Virus record (IMG/VR): IMGVR_UViG_3300045135_000166
Coordinates: 1 to 37,255 of that record
Reading direction: 5' to 3' (one strand)
DNA from: a virus
Length of the DNA: 37,255 nt
Position numbers and translations under genes: made by a program. Of this stretch, positions 13,452-20,241 are shown one piece after another. The notes under the pieces were generated by a model. That model was not told the DNA's origin. It ran no database searches and saw only the letters and a program-made list of their open reading frames with translations. Within the stretch, counting starts at the first letter, position 1, and the number at the start of each line of letters is the position of its first letter.

Positions 13452-13631
13452 ATGCGCTGTTTAGCATGCAACGAAGAGTTAACGGACATTGAAGCAACAC
13501 GCAAAGACCCAACGACGGGTGAGTTTGCGGACCTATGTGGGGGTTGTCTTTCGGCCATGAGAGTGGCACAATTTGAAGACGATATTGAAATTAGTGAGTA
13601 CGTCACTGTTGTGACTGACTCTGATTCGTGA
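13452..13631 (+). CDS. Small zinc-finger protein, 59 aa
   Basis: This 59-aa protein begins MRCLACNEELTDIEATRKDP and continues GEFADLCGGCLS. Cys3, Cys6, Cys29 and Cys32 form a clear CxxC...CxxC zinc ribbon. Short proteins with this opening are widespread in T7-like and marine phages, usually beside replication genes. The ATG at 13452 follows GAGG. It is probably a nucleic-acid or protein adaptor; the partner is unknown. Confidence 0.7.
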   Translation: MRCLACNEELTDIEATRKDPTTGEFADLCGGCLSAMRVAQFEDDIEISEYVTVVTDSDS

Positions 13632-13643
13632 TAGGATATACTT

Positions 13644-13775
13644 ATGTTATACTTAAGAAGCACCAAAGAGCTTAGGAAGAACCTAAGAACAAACATAAAG
13701 AAAACCAATATGAAAAAACTTAAGTTATCTAAGGTTGTCGAACAAGAATACATGCAGGAGTTAAAATTATGTTGA
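13644..13775 (+). CDS. Basic micro-protein, 43 aa
   Basis: A 43-aa, strongly basic peptide (MLYLRSTKELRKNLRTNIKK ... KKLKLSKVVEQEY) begins 12 bases after the zinc-finger gene, behind AGGA. Lysine and arginine dominate, so nucleic-acid binding is possible. Its stop overlaps the next start by seven bases. No family is recognised. Confidence 0.55.
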   Translation: MLYLRSTKELRKNLRTNIKKTNMKKLKLSKVVEQEYMQELKLC

Positions 13776-13948
13776 ATAATATTTCAACTGCGATTATACT
13801 GTTAGAATTACGGAACAGGATCAATGATTATCTCAAAGACCCTGAGCCGCAATACGATGGGGTGTTGTCTGAGCTCAAGCGCAACGATCTGTTGTTGCTT
13901 GAACTAGCGCTCCCTACTATCACAACACCAGAACCTGAGGAGGTCTGA
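13769..13948 (+). CDS. Early protein of unknown function, 59 aa
   Basis: The 59-aa product (MLNNISTAIILLELRNRINDYL ... SELKRNDLLLLELALP) is Leu-rich and helical. Its ATG follows CAGGAG, and its final codons (PEPEEV) contain the GAGGAGG used by the ssDNA-binding protein gene two bases on. It is probably translated together with that gene. Function unknown. Confidence 0.6.
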   Translation: MLNNISTAIILLELRNRINDYLKDPEPQYDGVLSELKRNDLLLLELALPTITTPEPEEV

Positions 13949-13950
13949 TA

Positions 13951-14328
13951 ATGTCTGTAGTAAATGGAACTGTCGCGTTTGCGAACCTTAACGAGCACGA
14001 AGTGTTCAACGGCCAGTCAACTGGTAAATACTCTATCGTCATTACACTTGACGAGCAGGAAGCTGAGAAGCTCCAAGCTGAGGGCGTCAAAATCAAGACG
14101 TACAAAGACCAACTGCAACGCAAGTTTGCAACGCAGTATGAGGATTTTGCCGTCATCGACAACGAAGGCGAGCCAGTGAGCAAGTCGTCTGTACGTTGGG
14201 GCGATAAGGTCCGCATCAAATACCAAGTAGGCAACCCGCACCCTGTACATGGGTCAGCGCCTTACCTGCAAGCCGTCCGTGTCATTGAGAAAGGAGAAAA
14301 TACCCTTGCAGATGATGGGGAGTTCTGA
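13951..14328 (+). CDS. ssDNA-binding protein (T7 gp2.5-like)
   Basis: This 125-aa protein opens the replication module. It has an OB-fold-like pattern (NGTVAFANLNEHEVFNGQ ... YSIVITLDEQEAEKL ... VRWGDKVRIKYQVG) and ends in an acidic tail finishing ...LADDGEF. In T7 gp2.5 the acidic tail with a terminal Phe contacts the polymerase and helicase. It precedes primase-helicase and polymerase, as a replisome partner should. At 125 aa it is roughly half the size of gp2.5, so the call rests on layout, tail and context rather than close similarity. Confidence 0.72.
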   Translation: MSVVNGTVAFANLNEHEVFNGQSTGKYSIVITLDEQEAEKLQAEGVKIKTYKDQLQRKFATQYEDFAVIDNEGEPVSKSSVRWGDKVRIKYQVGNPHPVHGSAPYLQAVRVIEKGENTLADDGEF

Positions 14329-15913
14329 TTCAGAGTTCGTCGGCCATCAAGGTTGCGAGAAGTGCGGGAGCAGTGATGCTCTCGCCACTTACTCAGACGG
14401 GCATGGCTTTTGTTTTAACTGTCAGACTTATTTTAAGGAGGTAAACGGCGTGGAAGCTACTAACGTCGTCTCTTACAACAAGCCTGTCGAAATCTACGGG
14501 ACGCCTATGGCGATCACTGACCGTCGGATCTCACTGGACACTGCGAAGCGGTACGGTGTGACGTCTGACGATACCAAACAGTACTACCCGTATTACGACA
14601 ACGACGGCAAACTGATCGGGTCAAAGGTCCGGACGGTTGCGACAAAAGAGTTCAGCACCCGTGGCGATATGCGTCATAATGTTCTGTTCGGTCAGCAACT
14701 ATTCAAGACTGGTGGTCGCTACATTACTGTCGTCGAAGGCGAGCTCGATGCGCTTGCCGCATACGAGATGCTCGGGTCACGCTATCCTGTGGTCTCTGTG
14801 TCTAAGGGTGCCGCCGGAGCAGTCAAAGACTTCAAGCAGAATCTTGAGTATCTTGAGGGCTTTGAGAATGTCGTCATTTGTTTCGACAATGACCCTGCAG
14901 GCAAGGAAGCGGCTGAGAAGTGTGCACAAGTATTGAGCCCCAACAAGGCCAAGATTGTCTCACTGAACGGCTTCAAGGACGCCTCGGACTATCTCAAGAA
15001 TAACAAGGTCCGTGACTTCACTGCTGAATGGTGGGAAGCTAAGCAATATCGTATGACAGGCGTCATCACACTCGACGATGCATGGTCAGACTTTATCAAG
15101 CGTGGTACTGAGGAGATTATCCCGTTCCCTGAGAGCTTCGGTATGCTGAACTCAATGCTCAACGGAGGTATTGCCGCAGGAGAGATTACCGTCATCGGTG
15201 CACTTACGTCTGTCGGTAAGACCACGATGGTCAACGAGATTGCGTACCACTTCTGGAAGAACACTACCAAGACGATTGGCTGTGCTTTCTTAGAGGCGTC
15301 CAACGGTGAGGCGGTCGAGAACCTATTGACGATTCACACAGGCCACAACCTGTCGCTTGAGGATCGCAAGAACATCGACTTCAGCAACCTACGTTCTGAC
15401 ATTATTACTGACGGTCGTATTTTACTTCTGGACCATAACGGTGCTGTCGATACCGACGAACTGTTCTTGAAGCTCCGTGCGATGGTCAAAGGCAATGGTT
15501 GTGATGTTCTCATCATCGACCCACTGCAGGCCGCTGTAACGAGCAACAGCAACGAGACCATTGACGAGTTCATGGATCGACTACTGAAGCTCGCTAAAGA
15601 GACCGATGTGTCAGTGATTGTTGTCAGTCACATGCGTAAGCCTAGCCTGACGAATCCTCACAACGTCAACGAATACGATCTGAAGGGCTCAGGCTCTATT
15701 AACCAGATTGCGTTCAACACGATTCTATTAAGTCGTGACAAGATGGCAGAGGATGAGTATGCAAGGAACTCAACGCAAGTGCAGGTTGTCAAGTGTCGTC
15801 GCACAGGCATCACAGGTTCAGCAGGTTGGTTGTATTATAACGGCTTAACTGGTAGACTAGAACGTGGTGAGAAGCCAGACGTGCACGAAGCAAACAACAT
15901 CGAGGAGTTCTAA
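14312..15913 (+). CDS. DNA primase-helicase (T7 gp4-like)
   Basis: This 533-aa bifunctional enzyme has a Cys4 zinc-binding domain (C15, C18, C34, C37), a TOPRIM primase with VVEGELDALAAYE (Glu142) and FDNDPAG (Asp192, Asp194), and a RecA-like helicase with Walker A GALTSVGKTT (296-305) and Walker B VLIIDPLQ. It unwinds DNA and lays down RNA primers for the polymerase. The start is set at the ATG at 14312; a TTG at 14306 has better spacing from AGGAG and is an alternative. The acidic C terminus ends NIEEF, as T7 gp4 ends in Phe. It overlaps the previous gene by 17 bases. Confidence 0.95.
   Translation: MMGSSDSEFVGHQGCEKCGSSDALATYSDGHGFCFNCQTYFKEVNGVEATNVVSYNKPVEIYGTPMAITDRRISLDTAKRYGVTSDDTKQYYPYYDNDGKLIGSKVRTVATKEFSTRGDMRHNVLFGQQLFKTGGRYITVVEGELDALAAYEMLGSRYPVVSVSKGAAGAVKDFKQNLEYLEGFENVVICFDNDPAGKEAAEKCAQVLSPNKAKIVSLNGFKDASDYLKNNKVRDFTAEWWEAKQYRMTGVITLDDAWSDFIKRGTEEIIPFPESFGMLNSMLNGGIAAGEITVIGALTSVGKTTMVNEIAYHFWKNTTKTIGCAFLEASNGEAVENLLTIHTGHNLSLEDRKNIDFSNLRSDIITDGRILLLDHNGAVDTDELFLKLRAMVKGNGCDVLIIDPLQAAVTSNSNETIDEFMDRLLKLAKETDVSVIVVSHMRKPSLTNPHNVNEYDLKGSGSINQIAFNTILLSRDKMAEDEYARNSTQVQVVKCRRTGITGSAGWLYYNGLTGRLERGEKPDVHEANNIEEF
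14434..14452 (+). promoter_or_regulatory. Internal ribosome-binding site and GTG start in primase-helicase
   Basis: TAAGGAGG (14434-14441), eight bases, then in-frame GTG (14450-14452, codon 47). It lies nine residues after the last zinc-domain cysteine. Initiation here would give a protein without the zinc domain, parallel to T7 gp4B, which lacks it too. Confidence 0.75.
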
Positions 15914-17625
15914 TGCGCTGTATTTGGGATATTGAAACAGACGGCCTGAAGCCTACAGTCATCTGGTGCTTGTGCGCTATTAAAGGTGATCAAATGTACA
16001 CGCTTGAGATGCCGACTAAAGCAATGGTTGAGGAGTTATTCGCTGACGTCACAGAGCACGTCGGACATAACTTGATTAACTATGATATCCCTGCTGTTGA
16101 GCGTCTACTAGGTGTCAAGGTCTCAGGTAAGATTTCAGACACTCTGGTCATGTCACGCTTGTACAACCCACAGCTAGACGGAGGTCACTCTCTGGACGCT
16201 TGGGGACAACGCTTGAAGTTCCCTAAAGGAGAATATTATGATTGGTCTGCGCTTACGCCAGAAATGGTGGTATATTGTCAGCAAGACGTGCGCGTCACTG
16301 AACGCCTGTACGAAACACTCAATAAAGAGCTTGCTCCGTTTGGAACTGATAGCATTGATCTTGAGCACGACGTACAGTGTGCAATTAGTCAGCAAATCCA
16401 CAACGGATGGTTGCTCGACGAAAGAAAAGCAACAGACTTAGTTGCAGAACTACAGGAGAAACAGAATGATCTTGAAGAAGCCGTACATGAAAAATTTCGT
16501 CCGTTACCTACGTTCATTAAAGAGATCGTACCTAAGTACAAGAAAGATGGTTCGCTTTCTTCGGTGGGACTCAAATTCTTGGGTGGCCGATGGACAGAAG
16601 TCGATGGACCGTTCTCGCGGATAGACTGGCCTGAGTTCAACCTAGGCTCACGTCAGCAGATCGGGAGGTATCTTCGGCTCTTCGGGTGGAAGCCTGAGAA
16701 GTTTACGGAGACTGGCCAAGCTATTGTTGACGAGAAGACACTGGAAACTGTTACTGATATTCCTGAAGCTCAGCTTATTGCGGAGTACCTCATGGTTCAG
16801 AAGCGGATCGCACAAGTCCAATCGTGGCTTGACGCAATCGAGGATGACGGTCGAGTGCATGGACAGGTCAATGCCTGCGGAGCAGTCACAGGACGTATGA
16901 CACACAGCAAACCGAACATGGCCCAAGTGCCTGCGGTAGGAGCCCCTTACGGCTATGAGTGTCGTGCCTGTTGGGTTGTCCCAGAAGGTTACAAACTTGT
17001 CGGTATCGACGCCAGTGGCTTAGAGCTCAGGATGCTTGCCGCAATGATGAAAGACCCTGAGTACACGGACGAGGTTGTCAATGGTGATATCCACACCAAG
17101 AACCAACAAGCGGCAGGTCTCAAGGAACGACCACAGGCCAAGACGTTCATCTATGCGTTCCTCTACGGCGCAGGCGACGCTAAGATTGGCTCTATTGTCG
17201 GAGGCTCTGCAAGAGACGGACAGAAGCTCAAGCAGAAGTTCCTAGACAACACCCCTGCTCTCGCAGAGTTGCGTGAGAAGGTCACTATCGCATCACAACG
17301 AGGCTACCTCAAGGGACTCGACGGTCGTCGTCTCTGGGTTCGTTCAGAACACGCAAGCCTCAATACACTGCTTCAGGGTGCAGGAGCAGTCGTTATGAAG
17401 AAAGCACTGCAAATATTTACAGTATATGCTCCTCAATGGAATCTTGACTACAAACTACTGGGGTCAATCCATGATGAATATCAGATCGAAGCACGAGCAG
17501 ATCACGCCGAGAAAGTCGGCTACCTGATGGTTGAGTCCATCAAGGCCGCAGGAATCCAGTTAGGACTAGAATGTCCACTGGACGGAGAATATAAAGTTGG
17601 AAATAACTGGGCAGAGACCCATTAA
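15913..17625 (+). CDS. DNA polymerase I family A (T7 gp5-like)
   Basis: This 570-aa replicative polymerase has a 3'-5' exonuclease with DIETDG (Asp6, Glu8), HNLINYD (Asp58) and YCQQD (Asp125). Polymerase motifs are IDASGLELR (Asp366), RPQAKTFIYAFLYG (Arg406, Lys410, Tyr414) and SIHDEY (Asp521). Tyr414 aligns with E. coli Pol I residue 762. It is about 130 aa shorter than T7 gp5, with a reduced thumb/thioredoxin-binding region, so thioredoxin dependence is doubtful. Its ATG overlaps the primase-helicase stop (TAATG). The enzyme should replicate the genome together with the two genes before it. Confidence 0.97.
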   Translation: MRCIWDIETDGLKPTVIWCLCAIKGDQMYTLEMPTKAMVEELFADVTEHVGHNLINYDIPAVERLLGVKVSGKISDTLVMSRLYNPQLDGGHSLDAWGQRLKFPKGEYYDWSALTPEMVVYCQQDVRVTERLYETLNKELAPFGTDSIDLEHDVQCAISQQIHNGWLLDERKATDLVAELQEKQNDLEEAVHEKFRPLPTFIKEIVPKYKKDGSLSSVGLKFLGGRWTEVDGPFSRIDWPEFNLGSRQQIGRYLRLFGWKPEKFTETGQAIVDEKTLETVTDIPEAQLIAEYLMVQKRIAQVQSWLDAIEDDGRVHGQVNACGAVTGRMTHSKPNMAQVPAVGAPYGYECRACWVVPEGYKLVGIDASGLELRMLAAMMKDPEYTDEVVNGDIHTKNQQAAGLKERPQAKTFIYAFLYGAGDAKIGSIVGGSARDGQKLKQKFLDNTPALAELREKVTIASQRGYLKGLDGRRLWVRSEHASLNTLLQGAGAVVMKKALQIFTVYAPQWNLDYKLLGSIHDEYQIEARADHAEKVGYLMVESIKAAGIQLGLECPLDGEYKVGNNWAETH

Positions 17626-17636
17626 CCTGATATAAT
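17608..17636 (+). promoter_or_regulatory. Internal early/middle promoter after polymerase
   Basis: TGGGCA (17608-17613), 17 bases, TATAAT (17631-17636) with a TGA extended -10. The -35 matches only 4 of 6 bases, but the -10 is perfect and extended. It would drive the nuclease cluster. Confidence 0.55.
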
Positions 17637-17660
17637 ATTATGACTATTGAGGAGAAACAT

Positions 17661-17867
17661 ATGTTACCAAACATTTATACAATTGAAGATTTTGAAGAGT
17701 TCCTGTCAGAGTGCGCTATCGGCACTGACGAAGCAAAGCACTTGACTGAATACGTTCGTCGCTTAGAGCAACGCAATCGTTACCAGTCTCGTCGTCTTGA
17801 CACAGCCGCTAATCTAATCGGCCACCAGACGATCACAGAATGTATGATGGATGAAGAGCATGCCTAA
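17661..17867 (+). CDS. Small helical protein of unknown function, 68 aa
   Basis: The start is the ATG at 17661, preceded by GAGGAG; a start 21 bases upstream would be only four bases after the promoter -10. The product (MLPNIYTIEDFEEFLSECAIG ... YVRRLEQRNRYQSRRLDTAANL) looks like a short coiled coil. It overlaps the RecB-like nuclease gene by eight bases. Small helical partners commonly precede phage nucleases, but I recognise no family. Confidence 0.6.
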   Translation: MLPNIYTIEDFEEFLSECAIGTDEAKHLTEYVRRLEQRNRYQSRRLDTAANLIGHQTITECMMDEEHA

Positions 17868-18735
17868 GCAAATCTACACGCTCGTAGACGATATCTACGA
17901 CCTGATGACGTCCAGAGAGATTCCGGAAGGGGTCGATGTGGACGCAGAGATTGACCGCTTCGGTGAGGCTATGAAAGACCTCATGCGTAAAGAGTTCAAG
18001 CCTGCGGCAGTCAAAGACACTCGTCGTCTACGTTTGTCTGCGATTGGTAAAGATGACCGTCAGTTGTGGTACTCTTACAACCAATACGAACGAGAAGAGC
18101 TTCAGCCGCATACCTACATTAAGTTTATGTATGGTCATATGACTGAAGAGCTCATCCTGTTCTTGACTCGCATGGCAGGACATACTGTTGAAGATCAGCA
18201 GAAGCTCTGTATGGTCGAAGGAGTCAAGGGCTCTATGGATGCCCGTGTTGATGGTCGCTTAGTTGACGTCAAGTCAACCTCGACGTTTGGCTTCAAGAAG
18301 TTCAAGGACGCCACGCTTGCATATGACGACCCCTTTGGTTACGTCGCTCAGTTAAAAGCCTATGCACACTCTGAGGGCGACACCAAATATGGTTGGATTG
18401 CGATTGACAAGCAGAATGGTCACTTGTGCTATCTTGAGTATGACGAAGAGGATACACAAGCTCCTGTACACTCAGTGATTAGCTATGACATTGCAGAGCG
18501 TGTACGTCATGTAAAAAAGCTAGTCGAGCTACCGGAGCCGCCAGACTTCTGCAACTCGCCAGTGCCGGATGGCAAGTCGGGAAACGAAAAGCTCGCTACG
18601 GGATGCTCATACTGCGACTTCAAACACCACTGCTACCCGTCCTTAAGAGGATTTGCCTATTCTGGTGGTGTAAGATTTTTAACAAAAGTCGTTAACGAAC
18701 CTAACGTACCTGAAATCACATTGGAGAAGCCATGA
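17860..18735 (+). CDS. RecB/Cas4-like PD-(D/E)XK exonuclease with four cysteines
   Basis: This 291-aa protein carries a full RecB-family nuclease core: GSMDARVDG (Asp127), LVDVKS (Asp136, Lys138) and the QxxxY motif in YVAQLKAYA (Gln164, Tyr168). Four cysteines follow (C231, C249, C252, C258), a layout seen in Fe-S-bearing RecB, AddB and Cas4 nucleases. It probably replaces T7 gp6 exonuclease in host DNA breakdown, primer removal or recombination. The start is uncertain: the ATG at 17860 gives the shorter overlap, the ATG at 17851 is possible. The stop overlaps the next start (ATGA). Confidence 0.85.
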   Translation: MPKQIYTLVDDIYDLMTSREIPEGVDVDAEIDRFGEAMKDLMRKEFKPAAVKDTRRLRLSAIGKDDRQLWYSYNQYEREELQPHTYIKFMYGHMTEELILFLTRMAGHTVEDQQKLCMVEGVKGSMDARVDGRLVDVKSTSTFGFKKFKDATLAYDDPFGYVAQLKAYAHSEGDTKYGWIAIDKQNGHLCYLEYDEEDTQAPVHSVISYDIAERVRHVKKLVELPEPPDFCNSPVPDGKSGNEKLATGCSYCDFKHHCYPSLRGFAYSGGVRFLTKVVNEPNVPEITLEKP

Positions 18736-19235
18736 TTGAGATTAAAGTATCGGACGAAGTCCTACTGAAAGCCAGAGACATGGCCGAAGAGATGGGCAAG
18801 ATTCGCAATAGTATCACTGCAGGTCAGGGAAACATTGCGGGATTCATTGGTGAGCTCGTCGTTAAAGAGCTACTAGGGGCTGAGCATAAGAGCACAAAGG
18901 ATTACGACCTTGTGTTGCCAAACGGTGAGACTGTAGATGTTAAGACTAAACGTACATCTGTAGCACCACTGGAGCATTACGACTGCTCTGTCGCTAAACT
19001 GAGCCTTCATCAGCAGTGCGATAACTATGCGTTCTGTCGTGTTAAGAACGACTACACAGTGTGTTGGTTCTTTGGCCTAATACCGCATGATCGTTATTTT
19101 GAGATTGCCCGCTTCCTAAAGAAAGGTGAGGTCGATCCTGCGAATAACTTTACTGTTAAATCTGATTGCTACAACGTGGCTATCTCTGAAATCTCTAAGG
19201 AGGACGTTAGTGGCAAAGAAAGGCAAGCCTCCTAA
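18732..19235 (+). CDS. Probable PD-(D/E)XK endonuclease
   Basis: This 167-aa protein has the spacing of a PD-(D/E)XK nuclease: Glu41 in GFIGELVVKELL, Asp59 in KDYDLVLPNG, and Asp69-Val-Lys71 in TVDVKTKR. The C-terminal half (CWFFGLIPHDRYFEIARFLKKGE) is a mixed sheet-helix. It lies between two other nucleases and overlaps both, so it probably acts on DNA in the same degradation or processing step. Its exact substrate is unknown. The catalytic call is by motif only. Confidence 0.65.
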   Translation: MIEIKVSDEVLLKARDMAEEMGKIRNSITAGQGNIAGFIGELVVKELLGAEHKSTKDYDLVLPNGETVDVKTKRTSVAPLEHYDCSVAKLSLHQQCDNYAFCRVKNDYTVCWFFGLIPHDRYFEIARFLKKGEVDPANNFTVKSDCYNVAISEISKEDVSGKERQAS

Positions 19236-19608
19236 GGGCTATGATAGTTGGTTTGAGTATGAGTTACACACAGGCGTACTAAAGCATTGTAACTACCACT
19301 CAGACATGGTATCATATACTCAAGAAAAGATGTATGAGCCAGACTTCCAAATAGGTAACTTTCTGATCGAGGCTAAAGGCCGCTTCAGAGACTCCGAGGA
19401 AGCACGAAAGTACAACGACATTAGAAAGAGTTTAACAACTGAAGAGTTAGTCTTTGTGTTCTATGATCCAAAGACACCAATGCCAAGAGCAAGGAGACGT
19501 AAAGATGGGACTAAGTTCACAATGGCTGAATGGGCTGACAAGAATGGTTTTCGGTACTACACTGTCGAAACCGTTGCTGAACTACTTACGGAAGCGGAAG
19601 TATGCTAA
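19210..19608 (+). CDS. Endonuclease I, Holliday junction resolvase (T7 gp3-like)
   Basis: This 132-aa enzyme aligns with T7 endonuclease I: WFEYE (Glu16), EPDF (Asp45) and LIEAKG (Glu54, Lys56) are the catalytic set. T7 endonuclease I cuts branched DNA, resolving recombination and replication intermediates before packaging and helping degrade host DNA. The start is GTG at 19210 after a perfect AAGGAGG; the longer frame is a shadow of the previous gene. It overlaps the preceding nuclease by 26 bases and the following gene by seven. Confidence 0.93.
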   Translation: MAKKGKPPKGYDSWFEYELHTGVLKHCNYHSDMVSYTQEKMYEPDFQIGNFLIEAKGRFRDSEEARKYNDIRKSLTTEELVFVFYDPKTPMPRARRRKDGTKFTMAEWADKNGFRYYTVETVAELLTEAEVC

Positions 19609-19763
19609 CATTTACCGACGTGTGTGACCGTTTGAAACAGCAAGATGAGATCAGTGTCATGGAAGTGCTAGAGATTACCGCTGAGGAGCTCGTAGATCGC
19701 TTCCAAGACAAGATAGAGGCCAAGTTAGATTACTTTATAGAGGATTTAGAAGATGAGTCGTAG
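19602..19763 (+). CDS. Conserved small acidic protein, 53 aa
   Basis: The product MLTFTDVCDRLKQQDEISVM... is 53 aa, acidic and helical, ending DYFIEDLEDES. Short proteins with this opening recur beside endonuclease I in marine podoviruses. It overlaps the preceding and following genes (by 7 and 11 bases), which supports translation by coupling. The function is unknown. Confidence 0.65.
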   Translation: MLTFTDVCDRLKQQDEISVMEVLEITAEELVDRFQDKIEAKLDYFIEDLEDES

Positions 19764-19983
19764 ATTTGAGGATCTGTTTGAAGACAAAGATAAAGCGTAC
19801 ATCACCTTTAACTACCGCAACCACGGGAAGTCTGTAACATTAGACAACGAGTATCCTTATGACGTCACATGGGACGAGATTGTGAACGACCTGATTAGTT
19901 GTCTTGAAGGTGAGTTTGGTTATTCATTCCGTTTAACTGAAGAGCATGGTATCTACTATCCGGGGAAGGGCAATGATGATTGA
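19753..19983 (+). CDS. Small protein of unknown function, 76 aa
   Basis: This 76-aa acidic protein (MSRRFEDLFEDKDKAYITFNYRNHG ... YDVTWDEIVNDLISCLEGEFGYSF) overlaps genes on both sides by about 11 bases. It has the mixed strand-helix pattern of a compact domain. It looks like proteins encoded near DUF3310 genes in other phages, but I cannot name a family. Confidence 0.65.
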   Translation: MSRRFEDLFEDKDKAYITFNYRNHGKSVTLDNEYPYDVTWDEIVNDLISCLEGEFGYSFRLTEEHGIYYPGKGNDD

Positions 19984-20200
19984 CACTGATCGTGCAGATA
20001 GCCACCAAGTAGGTGGTCAGCATTACCAGAAATCAATCCAACCGTGGGACTATATGGAGGTAGTCCTTACGGAAGAGCAATTCAAAGGATATTTAATCGG
20101 TAATGTAATCAAATACATATCACGTTTTCAGGACAAAGGTGGTAGCATTGATCTGCAAAAGTGCAGACACTATCTGGACAAGCTGATCGAAACGTGGTAA
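19973..20200 (+). CDS. DUF3310 protein (T7 gp1.7-like, nucleotide kinase)
   Basis: This 75-aa protein has the DUF3310 pattern GGQHYQKSIQPWDYM ... FKGYLIGNVIKYISRFQDKGG ... DLQKCRHYLDKLIE. T7 gp1.7, which carries this domain, is a nucleotide kinase that phosphorylates dTMP and dGMP, and this copy is close to the domain alone. It lies just before the ribonucleotide reductase genes, so a dNTP-supply role fits. The start is the ATG at 19973 (a second ATG follows at once), behind GGGAAGGG. Confidence 0.82.
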   Translation: MMIDTDRADSHQVGGQHYQKSIQPWDYMEVVLTEEQFKGYLIGNVIKYISRFQDKGGSIDLQKCRHYLDKLIETW

Positions 20201-20203
20201 AAT
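20175..20203 (+). promoter_or_regulatory. Candidate promoter for ribonucleotide reductase
   Basis: TGGACA (20175-20180), 17 bases, TAAAAT (20198-20203); each hexamer matches 5 of 6 consensus bases. It is placed 39 bases before the alpha-subunit start. It overlaps the end of the DUF3310 gene. Confidence 0.5.
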
Positions 20204-20241
20204 TATAGGTTCCGCCCAACTTAACGAGGTACTAAAAACAA

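Noticed and set aside
13445-13753. Leftward 102-aa hydrophobic frame over the small early genes
   Set aside because: It is opposite three well-spaced rightward frames with ribosome-binding sites; its hydrophobic content comes from antisense of acidic and basic codons.
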